Of a stretch of DNA of 35,137 nucleotides, positions 24,051 to 32,205 are shown piece after piece. Position 1 is the first letter of the stretch; every line of letters begins with the position of its first letter. The notes under the pieces were generated by a model. The model was not told the DNA's origin and did no database searches. It saw nothing but the letters and a program-made list of their open reading frames with translations. Position numbers and translations under genes: made by a program. Source of the stretch: JAWLCA01 sp050485905 (GTDB lineage Bacteria > Pseudomonadota > Alphaproteobacteria > Rhodobacterales > Rhodobacteraceae); assembly GCA_050485905.1 (NCBI GenBank), contig JBJHCH010000027.1:1-35137 (forward strand), given 5' to 3'.

Positions 24051-25025
24051 TTACTGTCCGCGGTAGGCGTCGATCACGGCCTGCCCCTCGGCGCCCGCCT
24101 GTTCCAGCCATTCGGCGGTCATCGTCTCGCCCACCTCGGCCAGCTTGGCGCTCAACGCCTCGGACGGCTCCGACACCTGCATGCCCCCCTCGACCAGCGC
24201 GGCGATCTTTTCGTCGGTCTCGGCCCGGCTCATCTCCCAGCCGCGCGCCTCGGCGGTGGCGGCGGCCTCCATCACGGCGGCCTGCTGATCCTCGGGCAGC
24301 GCCTCGAATGCGGCGGTATTCACAAAGACGATGTTCTTGGGCAGCCAGGCCTGGGTGTCGATGTAGTGGGTGGTGAAATCCCAGGCCCGCGCATTGGCCC
24401 CGGTCGAGGGCGAGGTGATCATCGCCTCCACCCGCCCGGTCGAGAACGCGGTCGGAATGTCGCCTTCCTCCACCTGCGTCGGCGTCGCGCCCAGCAGTTC
24501 CGCCAGCCGCTCGGTCGCCACGTTATAGGCGCGGAAGCTCAGGCCCTGCATCTGCGCGGGGTCGGTGACTTCCTGCCGCAGGTAAAGGCTCTGCCCCGGC
24601 CACGGCACGGCATACAGCACCGTCAGCCCCTCGGCCGCCAGCTTCTCCTCGACCGCCGGGCGCGACGCGGCCCAGAGCGCCTCCGCCTCGTCGTAGCTCG
24701 ACGCAAGGAAGGGGATCGAATCGAGGCCGAAGACCGGATCGTCATTGGCCAAGCGCGACAGCAGGATTTCCCCGATCGGCACCAGTTGCTGGCGCACCGC
24801 ATCCTTGATCTCGGCATGGCCGAACAGCGAGTTGCCGGAATGGATGGTGATGGTCAGCGCGCCGTCCGTCGCCGCCGCCACCTCCTCGGCGAACTGCATG
24901 TGGTTCTGGGTATGAAAGATACCGTCGCCATAGGGCGTGGGCATGTCCCAGTTCTGCGCCAGCGCCGGTGCCGCCACAAGGGCCAGCGCCGCGCCAAGAA
25001 GGTGGGGTCTTCCGTGCATGGTCAT
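24051..25025 (-). CDS. dctP: TRAP transporter substrate-binding protein (DctP)
   Basis: A 324-residue periplasmic binding protein with a Sec signal peptide: MTMHGRPHLLGAALALVAAP, then ALAQ with cleavage likely after ALA. The family segments are NSLFGHAEIKDAVRQQLVPIGE, DDPVFGLDSIPFLASSYDEA, LYAVPWPGQSLYLRQEV, LSFRAYNVATERLAELLGATP (arginine in FRAYN is the usual carboxylate clamp) and GRVEAMITSPSTGANARAWDF. The ATG at 25025 has GGGGAG about ten bases upstream. The conserved arginine suggests an organic acid ligand. The divergent hydantoinase/oxoprolinase points to a cyclic amide acid such as 5-oxoproline or a hydantoin, which is an inference. Confidence 0.93.
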   Translation of the reverse strand: MTMHGRPHLLGAALALVAAPALAQNWDMPTPYGDGIFHTQNHMQFAEEVAAATDGALTITIHSGNSLFGHAEIKDAVRQQLVPIGEILLSRLANDDPVFGLDSIPFLASSYDEAEALWAASRPAVEEKLAAEGLTVLYAVPWPGQSLYLRQEVTDPAQMQGLSFRAYNVATERLAELLGATPTQVEEGDIPTAFSTGRVEAMITSPSTGANARAWDFTTHYIDTQAWLPKNIVFVNTAAFEALPEDQQAAVMEAAATAEARGWEMSRAETDEKIAALVEGGMQVSEPSEALSAKLAEVGETMTAEWLEQAGAEGQAVIDAYRGQ

Positions 25026-25165
25026 TTTGTCGATACTCCCCGTGATCGGCCCGGCCGTGCGGGCCTTCGCTATCCGCAGTTTCCCCTGCGTCAGATGAAG
25101 CTTGACGATTCGCTGGCAATTTGTCAACGAATTGTATGCGTCACGCCGAGAAGGGGGAGAACGAC
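25026..25165. promoter_or_regulatory. Divergent promoter region between dctP and the oxoprolinase gene
   Basis: A 140-base gap serving both directions. It holds a TTGAC...GTCAA dyad (25103-25107 / 25124-25128) and an offset ATTCG...CGAAT dyad (25109-25113 / 25129-25133). On the minus strand TTGACA at 25120-25125 is a perfect -35 match, although no good -10 is seen at standard spacing. The oxoprolinase start has GGGGGAG at 25154-25160. The dyads are plausible sites for the MarR-like regulator of the cluster. Confidence 0.5.
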
Positions 25166-28100
25166 ATGGCCGAGACCCAGCGCTGGGACTTCTGGATCGA
25201 CCGGGGCGGCACCTTCACCGACGTGATCGCCCGCGCCCCCGACGGCGCCCTGCACCCGCTGAAACTGCTGTCCGAAAACCCCGAAGGCTACAACGACGCC
25301 GCCATCGAAGGCATCCGCCGCCTGCTGGGCGGCACGGTCGATCCCGCCCGCATCGGCACCGTCCGCATGGGCACGACCGTCGCCACCAACGCCCTGCTGG
25401 AACGCAAGGGCGACCGCACCGCGCTGCTGATCACCCGCGGTTTCCACGACGCCTTGCGCATCGCCTATCAGGCCCGCCCCGACATCTTCGCCAAGGAAAT
25501 CATCCTGCCGGAACAGCTCTACGAGCGCGTCATCGAGGTTGACGAACGCCTGCGCGCCGATGGCTCGGTGGAGATCCCGCTCGACACCGCCGGCCTGTCC
25601 GGCGCGCTGGATGACCTGCGCGGCAGCGGCATCGACGCCGTCGCCATCGTGCTGATGCACGCCTGGAAGAACCCGGCCCATGAACAGGCGCTGGCGGAAA
25701 CCGTCCGCGCCGCCGGCTTCGGCCAGGTCTCGGTCAGCCACGAGGTCAGCCCACTGATAAAACTCGTCGGCCGGGGCGACACCACTGTGGTCGATGCCTA
25801 CCTCTCCCCCATCCTGCGCCGCTACGTCGCCCGCGTGTCCGACGCCCTCGGCGCCACGCCCGCCGGTGAACCCGGCCCGACGCTGCAATTCATGATGTCC
25901 TCGGGCGGCCTCACCGCCGCCGAACGCTTCCAGGGCAAGGACGCCATCCTCTCCGGCCCCGCCGGCGGCGTCGTCGGCATGGCGCGCACCGGGCAGCTTG
26001 CCGGCCATTCCCGCGTCATCGGCTTCGACATGGGCGGCACCAGCACGGATGTCGCCCACTATGCCGGAGAGTTCGAGCGCGCCTTTGATACCGAGGTCGC
26101 GGGCGTCCGCATCCGCGCGCCGATGATGCGCGTCCACACCGTCGCCGCCGGCGGCGGGTCGATCCTGCATGCCGAGCCGGGGCGCTTCCGCGTCGGCCCC
26201 GACAGCGCCGGCGCCGACCCCGGCCCCGCCTGCTACCGCCGCGGCGGCCCGCTGACCGTGACCGACGCGAACGTCATGCTGGGAAAGCTGAACCCCGATT
26301 TCTTCCCCCCGATATTCGGCCCCGATCAGGACCAGCCGCTCGACCGCGACACCGTGGCCGAAAAGTTCGCCGAAATTGCGCAGGCCGAGGGCAAGACGGC
26401 CGAGGAGGTGGCCGAGGGCTTCATCCGCATCGCGGTCGAGAACATGGCGAACGCGGTCAAGAAGATCTCCGTCCAGCGCGGCTATGACGTCACCCGCTAC
26501 CTGCTCAACTCCTTCGGCGGCGCGGGCGGGCAGCATGCCTGCCTTGTCGCCGATGCGCTGGGTATGGAGCATGTGCTGATCCACCCCCTGTCCGGCCTGC
26601 TGTCGGCCTATGGCATCGGCCTGTCCCGCGTGCTCGCCAGCCGGCAAAAGGCGCTGGAACTGCCGCTGACCGGCAGCGACGACGCCATCGCCGCCGCGCT
26701 GGATGACCTGCGCGCCGCCGTGCTGGACGAGATGGCGGAACAGGGCCTGCCCGCCGATGACGTCACCACCCGCGCCATTCTGCACCTGCGCTATTCCGGC
26801 ACCGACACCGCCCTGCCGGTCAATTTCGACGGCGACCCCGCCGCCGCGCAGGCGGATTTCGAGGCCACGCACCGCGCCCAGTTCGGCTTCATCTCGCCGG
26901 AAAAGACCATCGTGGTCGAGGCGGCAGAGATCGAGGGCGAGGGCCGCGAAACCACCGGCACCGCCGAGGCCGAACAACCCGAGAAGCCGGAAACCCCCGC
27001 CACCGACACCACCCGCAAGCTTTATTCCGGCGGCCAGTGGCACGACGCCGGCATCTACCGGCGCGAGGGGCTGACCCCCGGCAGCACCGTACGCGGCCCC
27101 GCGCTGATCATCGAGGCCAACCAGACCGTGGTGATCGAACCCGGCTGGACCGCCCGCATCACCGCCCGCGACCACGTCGCCATGCAGCGCCACGAACGCG
27201 CCGCCCGCGACCGCGCCATCGGGACAGAGGCCGACCCGATCCTGCTGGAGGTGTTCAACAACCTTGTCATGAACATCGCCGAACAGATGGGCCTTGCGCT
27301 GCAGAACACCGCGCAATCGGTGAACATCAAGGAACGGCTCGATTTCTCCTGCGCCGTCTTCGACGCCACCGGCGCGCTGGTCGCCAACGCGCCGCACATG
27401 CCGGTGCACCTTGGGTCGATGGATCGCAGCGTCGAAACCGTGATCAGGCTGAATCAGGGGCAGATCCGCCCCGGCGATGTCTTCGCGCTGAACGCCCCCT
27501 ACAACGGCGGCACCCACCTGCCCGACATCACCGTGGTCACGCCGGTCTTTGACGATGCCGAACAGGACATCCTGTTCTGGGTCGCCAGCCGGGGCCACCA
27601 TGCCGATGTCGGCGGCACCGCGCCGGGGTCGATGACCCCGCTGGCGACGACCGTCGATGAAGAGGGCGTGCTGATCGACAACTTCCGCCTCGTCGAACAG
27701 GGCACCTTCCGCGAGGCAGAGGTGGAAAAACTGCTCACCGACCACCCCTACCCCTGCCGCAACCCGGCGCAGAACATCGCGGATCTGAAGGCGCAGGTCG
27801 CCGCCAACGCCCGCGGCATCGCGGAACTGCGCCGCATGGTCGCCGATTTCGGCCTCGACGTGGTGCAGGCCTACATGGGCCATGTGCAGGACAACGCGGC
27901 AGAGGCCGTGGCCCGCGTGCTGGGCCGGCTCAGCGACGCCGAATACACCTATCCCACCGACACCGGCCAGCAGATCAAGGTCCGGATCACCGTAGACCGC
28001 GAAAAGCGGCAGGCCACGGTCGATTTCACCGGCACGTCAGAGGTGATGAAGAACAACTTCAACGCGCCGGAACCCGTGACGCGCGCGGCCGTGCTCTACT

Positions 28101-28780
28101 GCTTCCGCGTCATGGTGGAATCGCCCATCCCGATGAACGCGGGCTGCCTGCGGCCCATCCGCATCGTCATCCCCGATGGCTGCATGCTGAAACCCGCCTA
28201 TCCGGCGGCCGTGGTCGCCGGGAACGTGGAAACCAGCCAGCACGTCACCAACGCGATCTTCGGCGCGCTCGGCGCCATCGCCAACAGCCAGGGCACGATG
28301 AACAACCTGACCTTCGGCAACGCGCAGTATCAGTACTATGAGACCATCTGCTCCGGCAGCCCGGCGGGCCGGATGAACGACGGGCGCGGCTTCGACGGCA
28401 CCTCGGGCGTGCATGTCCACATGACCAACTCTCGCCTCACCGATCCCGAAATTCTGGAACTGCGCTTTCCGGTGCTCTTGGAGGATTTCGGGCTACGCCC
28501 CGGTTCCGGCGGGCAGGGCAAGTGGTCGGCGGGCGACGGCACCCGCCGCACGATCCGGTTTCTGGAACGGATGGACTGCGCGATGCTGTCCTCGCACCGC
28601 AACCGCGCGCCGCAGGGCCTGATGGGCGGCGGCGACGGCCAGCCCGGGCGGACCGAGGTGCGGCGGCTCGACGGCACCACCGAGGTGCTGGACGCCTGTG
28701 CCCAGACCGTGCTGGAGGCGGGAGAGGCCGTGACGATCCTCACCCCGACAGCAGGCGGTTTCGGGGCGGAAAAGGATTAA
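25166..28780 (+). CDS. Hydantoinase/5-oxoprolinase family protein, fused A and B subunits
   Basis: A 1204-residue cytoplasmic enzyme with both halves that many bacteria encode separately. Residues 1 to about 680 are HyuA/OplA-like: DRGGTFTDVIA at the N-terminus, GTTVATNALLERKG, GFDMGGTSTDVAHYAGEFE, GRFRVGPDSAGADPGPACY and GGAGGQHACLVADALGM, which are actin-like ATP-binding segments. Residues from about 690 are HyuB/OplB-like: DPILLEVFNNLVMNIAEQMG, SCAVFDATGALVANAPHMPVHLGSM, GDVFALNAPYNGGTHLPDITVV, RGHHADVGGTAPGSM and VHVHMTNSRLTDPEILE. The fused form is the layout of eukaryotic-type 5-oxoprolinase (OPLAH), which opens 5-oxoproline to glutamate with ATP. Hydantoin, N-methylhydantoin or another lactam are alternatives. 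Divergence from the TRAP operon indicates use of an imported substrate. Confidence 0.92.
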   Translation: MAETQRWDFWIDRGGTFTDVIARAPDGALHPLKLLSENPEGYNDAAIEGIRRLLGGTVDPARIGTVRMGTTVATNALLERKGDRTALLITRGFHDALRIAYQARPDIFAKEIILPEQLYERVIEVDERLRADGSVEIPLDTAGLSGALDDLRGSGIDAVAIVLMHAWKNPAHEQALAETVRAAGFGQVSVSHEVSPLIKLVGRGDTTVVDAYLSPILRRYVARVSDALGATPAGEPGPTLQFMMSSGGLTAAERFQGKDAILSGPAGGVVGMARTGQLAGHSRVIGFDMGGTSTDVAHYAGEFERAFDTEVAGVRIRAPMMRVHTVAAGGGSILHAEPGRFRVGPDSAGADPGPACYRRGGPLTVTDANVMLGKLNPDFFPPIFGPDQDQPLDRDTVAEKFAEIAQAEGKTAEEVAEGFIRIAVENMANAVKKISVQRGYDVTRYLLNSFGGAGGQHACLVADALGMEHVLIHPLSGLLSAYGIGLSRVLASRQKALELPLTGSDDAIAAALDDLRAAVLDEMAEQGLPADDVTTRAILHLRYSGTDTALPVNFDGDPAAAQADFEATHRAQFGFISPEKTIVVEAAEIEGEGRETTGTAEAEQPEKPETPATDTTRKLYSGGQWHDAGIYRREGLTPGSTVRGPALIIEANQTVVIEPGWTARITARDHVAMQRHERAARDRAIGTEADPILLEVFNNLVMNIAEQMGLALQNTAQSVNIKERLDFSCAVFDATGALVANAPHMPVHLGSMDRSVETVIRLNQGQIRPGDVFALNAPYNGGTHLPDITVVTPVFDDAEQDILFWVASRGHHADVGGTAPGSMTPLATTVDEEGVLIDNFRLVEQGTFREAEVEKLLTDHPYPCRNPAQNIADLKAQVAANARGIAELRRMVADFGLDVVQAYMGHVQDNAAEAVARVLGRLSDAEYTYPTDTGQQIKVRITVDREKRQATVDFTGTSEVMKNNFNAPEPVTRAAVLYCFRVMVESPIPMNAGCLRPIRIVIPDGCMLKPAYPAAVVAGNVETSQHVTNAIFGALGAIANSQGTMNNLTFGNAQYQYYETICSGSPAGRMNDGRGFDGTSGVHVHMTNSRLTDPEILELRFPVLLEDFGLRPGSGGQGKWSAGDGTRRTIRFLERMDCAMLSSHRNRAPQGLMGGGDGQPGRTEVRRLDGTTEVLDACAQTVLEAGEAVTILTPTAGGFGAEKD

Positions 28781-28831
28781 GGGCAAGTAAACAGAAAATG
28801 GGAAATCCAGCGTTTTCAATGCCTTGATTTT

Positions 28832-28883
28832 TTGGGCACGTTGCCCAACCCCTGCCCACCCGGCCCAAAAGGGGTGGGCAGGG
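28832..28883. terminator. Two adjacent hairpins between convergent genes
   Basis: TTGGGCA-CGT-TGCCCAA at 28832-28848 is a 7-bp stem. Directly after it CCCTGCCCACCC (28850-28861) pairs perfectly with GGGTGGGCAGGG (28872-28883), a 12-bp stem with a 10-base loop. They lie between the convergent ends of the oxoprolinase and flavin oxidoreductase genes. No U-run follows on either strand, but position and stability favour a shared terminator. Confidence 0.65.
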
Positions 28884-28903
28884 CGTGGCTGGACCCGCGT
28901 TTC

Positions 28904-30940
28904 CTACAGATCCTTGACCAGCCGAAGCGCATCATAAATCGCCGCATGGGTGTTCCGCGCGGCCACCGCATCCCCGATACGAAAGACCCGGAATCGCCCC
29001 CCCGGATTCGACGCGACCGATTGCGGCAGGCCGGTCGAAAGCGCGGTATAATCCACCTCCCCCAGGTTCGAGGAAAGCGGCTTCAGCTCGAAATAGATGT
29101 CATCCAGCGGCCGGGTGCCGTGGTTGACCACGACCTGATCCACGACCCGGTCACGCCGAACCGCGCCATAATCGCTGCCCAGCGTCGCCCGCAACTGATT
29201 GCCATCCCGCACGACCGATGAAAGCCGCCACGTCACCGTAAAGGTGGTATCGCGCCCCTGCAGCGACCGCATGTAGGGCACCAGATTCATCGCCATCACC
29301 TCCGGCGCAAAGGCACGGTCGGGCGTCACGATTTCCACCTTCGCCCCCGTAGCGCTGATCAGGTCGGCGGCCTGAAGCCCGGAATGATCGCCCGCATCGT
29401 CGAAGATCAGCACATTGCTGCCGGGCTTCACATCCCCCGACAGGATATCCCAGGCCGAACAGACAAGATCGTTGCCCTCTTCCAGCACCTCGGTATGCGG
29501 CAGCCCGCCGGTGGCAATGATCACCTCGTCGGGGTCGGTGGCCAGCACCGTGTCGGCATCGGCGTAAGAGTTGAAGTGGAACGCCACGCCGCGCTTCTCG
29601 CACTGCTCGGCCCGCCAGCGGATGATCGAGATCATCTCTCGCCGCCGCGGATCCTGGGCGGTCAGGCGGATCTGGCCGCCGGGCTGATCCGCCGCCTCGA
29701 AGACCGTCACCTCATGGCCCCGCTCCGCCGCGACCCGCGCCGCCTCCATCCCCGCAGGGCCGGCACCGACGATCGTGACGCGCTTCCTTTTCGATGCCGC
29801 CGCGATGGTCTGCGGCTCGGTCAACTCGCGGCCGGTAGCGGGGTTGTGCAGACAAAGCGCCATGCCGCCCTGATAGATCCGGTCAAGACAGTAGTTCGCC
29901 CCGACACAGGGGCGGATGTCGTCCTCCCGCCCCTCGATCACCTTCCGCACCAGATGCGGGTCGGCGATGTGCGCCCGCGTCATCCCCACCATGTCGAGCT
30001 TGCCAGAGGCGATGGCATGCCTTGCTGTGGCGACGTCGGGAATCTTTGCAGCATGAAAGGTCGGAAAGCCGGTCGCGGCCCGGATCTCTCCCGCAAAGTC
30101 CAGATGCGGCGCGTTCCGCATCCCCTGAATCGGGATCAGATCGGTCAGGCCGGGGTCGGTGTCGATATGCCCCTTCACGACGTTCAGGAAATCCACCAGT
30201 CCGCTGTCCTTCAGCTTGTGACTGACCTCCATCCCCTCGGCCGCAGTCATGCCGCCGGGCAGATCCTGATCGCCGGTATAGCGCAGCCCGACGATGAACT
30301 CCGCCCCGACGCGCGCCCGGATCGCGCGCAGCACCTCGAAGGTGAAGCGCAGCCGGTTGTCGAGGCTGCCGCCCCAGGGCGCTTCCAGATCGTTGGTGAG
30401 CGGCGACCAGAACTGCTCGAGCAGATGACCGTAGGCTTCCAGTTCGATGCCATCGACGCCCGCGGCCTGCATCCGCTCTGCCGCATCGGCAAAGTCGCTG
30501 ATGATGCGAGAGATGTCCCAGTCCTCAATCCGTTTCGGAAAGGCGCGATGCGCAGCCTCGCGTTCGTGGCTTGGGGCGACGACGGGCAGCCAGTCGGCCT
30601 TGTCCCAGCGGGTGCGGCGCCCGAGATGCGTGAGCTGGATCATCACCGCGGCGCCGTGGGCGTGGCACTCATCGACCATCTGCTTCATCCAGCCAACAAC
30701 CTCGTCCCTCCAGGCGAGGATGTTGTTGAACACCGGCGGGCTGTCGCGTGCCACCGAAGCCGAGCCCGCGGTCATGGTCAGCGCAACGCCTGCCTTCGCC
30801 CGCTCGACGTGATAGGCACGGTAGCGGTCTTTGGGCATGCCGTCTTCTGGATAGGCGGGCTCATGACTGGTGACCATGATCCGGTTGCGGAGGGTCAGAT
30901 GCTTCAGCCGGTATGGTTGCAGCAACGGGTCGTTGGACAT
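28904..30940 (-). CDS. NADH:flavin oxidoreductase of the trimethylamine dehydrogenase / DgcA type
   Basis: A 678-residue enzyme. Residues 1 to about 370 form an Old-Yellow-Enzyme TIM barrel binding FMN (LQPYRLKHLTLRNRIMVTSH, MIQLTHLGRRTRW, DGIELEAYGHLLEQFWSP, GMTRAHIADPHLVRK). A cysteine segment CVGANYCLDRIYQG...C follows, corresponding to the iron-sulfur region, and then comes a C-terminal FAD/NAD-binding part starting RVTIVGAGPAGMEAARVAAERGHEVTVFE. The VGANYC spelling, the THMGRR-like motif and the ending RIGDAVAARNTHAAIYDALRLVKDL strongly recall DgcA of Pseudomonas (dimethylglycine demethylation) and N-methylproline/stachydrine demethylases. Demethylation of an N-methylated amino acid is therefore the best guess. 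The MSNDPL start has an AGAGGA ribosome site. It is divergent from the TetR gene. Confidence 0.9.
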   Translation of the reverse strand: MSNDPLLQPYRLKHLTLRNRIMVTSHEPAYPEDGMPKDRYRAYHVERAKAGVALTMTAGSASVARDSPPVFNNILAWRDEVVGWMKQMVDECHAHGAAVMIQLTHLGRRTRWDKADWLPVVAPSHEREAAHRAFPKRIEDWDISRIISDFADAAERMQAAGVDGIELEAYGHLLEQFWSPLTNDLEAPWGGSLDNRLRFTFEVLRAIRARVGAEFIVGLRYTGDQDLPGGMTAAEGMEVSHKLKDSGLVDFLNVVKGHIDTDPGLTDLIPIQGMRNAPHLDFAGEIRAATGFPTFHAAKIPDVATARHAIASGKLDMVGMTRAHIADPHLVRKVIEGREDDIRPCVGANYCLDRIYQGGMALCLHNPATGRELTEPQTIAAASKRKRVTIVGAGPAGMEAARVAAERGHEVTVFEAADQPGGQIRLTAQDPRRREMISIIRWRAEQCEKRGVAFHFNSYADADTVLATDPDEVIIATGGLPHTEVLEEGNDLVCSAWDILSGDVKPGSNVLIFDDAGDHSGLQAADLISATGAKVEIVTPDRAFAPEVMAMNLVPYMRSLQGRDTTFTVTWRLSSVVRDGNQLRATLGSDYGAVRRDRVVDQVVVNHGTRPLDDIYFELKPLSSNLGEVDYTALSTGLPQSVASNPGGRFRVFRIGDAVAARNTHAAIYDALRLVKDL

Positions 30941-30979
30941 GCAAGCTTCCTCTGTTTCGCGGAACGTGCGAGAAATGTG

Positions 30980-30996
30980 CATTACTGTCAATAATG
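30980..30996. promoter_or_regulatory. 17-bp palindromic operator in the oxidoreductase/TetR divergent promoter
   Basis: CATTACTGTCAATAATG is an inverted repeat in which seven of eight arm positions pair around a central base. On the minus strand it contains TTGACA, a consensus -35 for the oxidoreductase gene, so binding would block that promoter. It lies 40 bases before the oxidoreductase ATG and 57 before the TetR ATG, the usual place for a TetR-family operator. Confidence 0.7.
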
Positions 30997-31052
30997 AGTT
31001 CACCATAGAACATTTTGTTGTGCAGCGACGACCTTCTCCCTAGTCTGCGCAT

Positions 31053-31715
31053 ATGAACGAGAGCGAGAAACCCGACTCCGGCTGGCGTGGATCCCGCGAG
31101 GGATGGCTCGAGGCAGCCTATGCCGCGCTAATCAGCGAGGGCATCGATGGCGTCAAGATCATGCCACTGGCTGAGCGACTGAAACTCTCGCGCACCAGCT
31201 TCTACTGGTTCTTCAAGGATCGCGCGGCACTTCTGGCTGCCCTTGCTGACCTGTGGGAAGCCCGCACGACCACCCCGCTTGTTGCAGCCACCCGCGACTA
31301 TGCAGAGACAGAGACGGAGGCAATGTTCAACGTCATCGCCTGTTTCCTCTCAGCCGAGACATTTGACGCAAGGCTGGAGTTCGCCATGCGCGGCTGGGGG
31401 CTGAAGGACCCCGCCATTCGCGCGCGGATTTCAAGCGCCGACGTTCAACGCCTGCAGGCGCTCGTCGGGATGCTGGAACGATGGGGCCACGCGCCACAGG
31501 ACGCCGATGTCCGGGCGCGGACGATCTACCTGGTGCAGATCGGCTACATCTCGATGCAGGTCGAGGAAACGCTGGAAACCCGGCTGTCCCGCATACCGAA
31601 CTACGTCGAGATCTACACCGGACAGGCGCCCGAGGCGCGGGACATCGCACGGTTTCGCGGACGCTTCGGGCTTAATGCTCAAACCGGCGGGTTGTGTGAC
31701 CCAGGGGGGCGGTGA
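31053..31715 (+). CDS. TetR/AcrR family transcriptional regulator
   Basis: A 220-residue repressor-type protein. The N-terminal helix-turn-helix (about residues 15-62) reads GWLEAAYAALISEGIDGVKI, then MPLAERLKLSRTSFYWFFKDRAALLAAL, matching the TetR pattern LA..LG.S..S.YW.F..K..LL. The rest is a helical ligand-binding domain (FAMRGWGLKDPAIRARI is typical of one subgroup). It is divergent from the flavin oxidoreductase across 112 bases, with a palindrome between, so it most likely controls that gene and itself in response to the enzyme's substrate. Nothing unusual in length or motifs. Confidence 0.92.
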   Translation: MNESEKPDSGWRGSREGWLEAAYAALISEGIDGVKIMPLAERLKLSRTSFYWFFKDRAALLAALADLWEARTTTPLVAATRDYAETETEAMFNVIACFLSAETFDARLEFAMRGWGLKDPAIRARISSADVQRLQALVGMLERWGHAPQDADVRARTIYLVQIGYISMQVEETLETRLSRIPNYVEIYTGQAPEARDIARFRGRFGLNAQTGGLCDPGGR

Positions 31716-32205
31716 CAGGTAGACTGAAAGCTGCGATGAAAAAGCCGGCCACATCAGAAACCAGGTAGTCCCGCCACGGGCGACGCATGATGAAGCACCG
31801 CATCAAGGCTGCGTTCGCCGTCGGGCTTGCCGTTCGAGCCGATCTCGCAGTGCTACCAGCGCGGCGCCATGCTGACTACTTGGAACTCGTCGTTCGATGA
31901 ACGGAGTCTCGCCATGGGTCTTGGATGCATGGCAAAACGATGGCAAGCGCTTCGATTCCGACGCGTAGGTCCTCTGTCAGAGGGTTGCGGGGTTTCCGCG
32001 TTAACGCCCGGCACCACATATGCGCGCACAACTTTGCACATCGCGTCGAAATTGACACAAAGTTCGCAAGCATAGCTGCAGGCGAGAATGGTGAAGCGGG
32101 CGTCGCCGACCGGGCTGCCCCATTTTTGAGTGGGAACATGATGAGCATCCTTCGACAGTCTGGCGGATGTCCCGTGCATTTCATCCTTGCGGGCGAGGCA
32201 ATGCA
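31716..32205. other. Gene-poor stretch with probable mobile-element remnant
   Basis: About 490 bases lacking a credible complete gene, between the TetR gene and the signalling cluster. It is less GC-rich than the flanks, and its short frames have no ribosome sites. It contains the IstB-like fragment listed separately. A GTGGTGCCGGGCG...GTTAACG-type mixed sequence runs on to 32200 without recognisable product. It reads as a degenerate insertion scar. Confidence 0.5.
31827..31910 (+). pseudogene. Possible IstB-like (IS21 family helper ATPase) fragment
   Basis: One frame reads LPFEPISQCYQRGAMLTTWN followed by SSFDE. This resembles the sensor/arginine-finger region of IstB proteins, which typically read FxxISxRYERGSxxxTSNxSFxEW. 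Only about 28 residues are preserved and no upstream Walker A/B region is seen, so it would be a small remnant of an IS21-type element. The match is by eye and short. Confidence 0.35.

Noticed and set aside
25124..27883. Long minus-strand open frame opposite the oxoprolinase gene
   Set aside because: The plus-strand frame shows full hydantoinase/oxoprolinase motifs; the antisense product is Gly/Asp/His-rich and unrecognisable.
28832..28848. Intrinsic terminator using the T-run at 28827-28833
   Set aside because: The T-run lies before the hairpin on the plus strand and reads as A-run after it on the minus strand, so it cannot serve as the U-tract for either direction.
31827..32075. Small plus-strand gene in the gap before the GAF protein
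   Set aside because: It starts with TTG, lacks a ribosome site, and only its first 28 codons resemble anything, so a remnant is a better reading than a gene.
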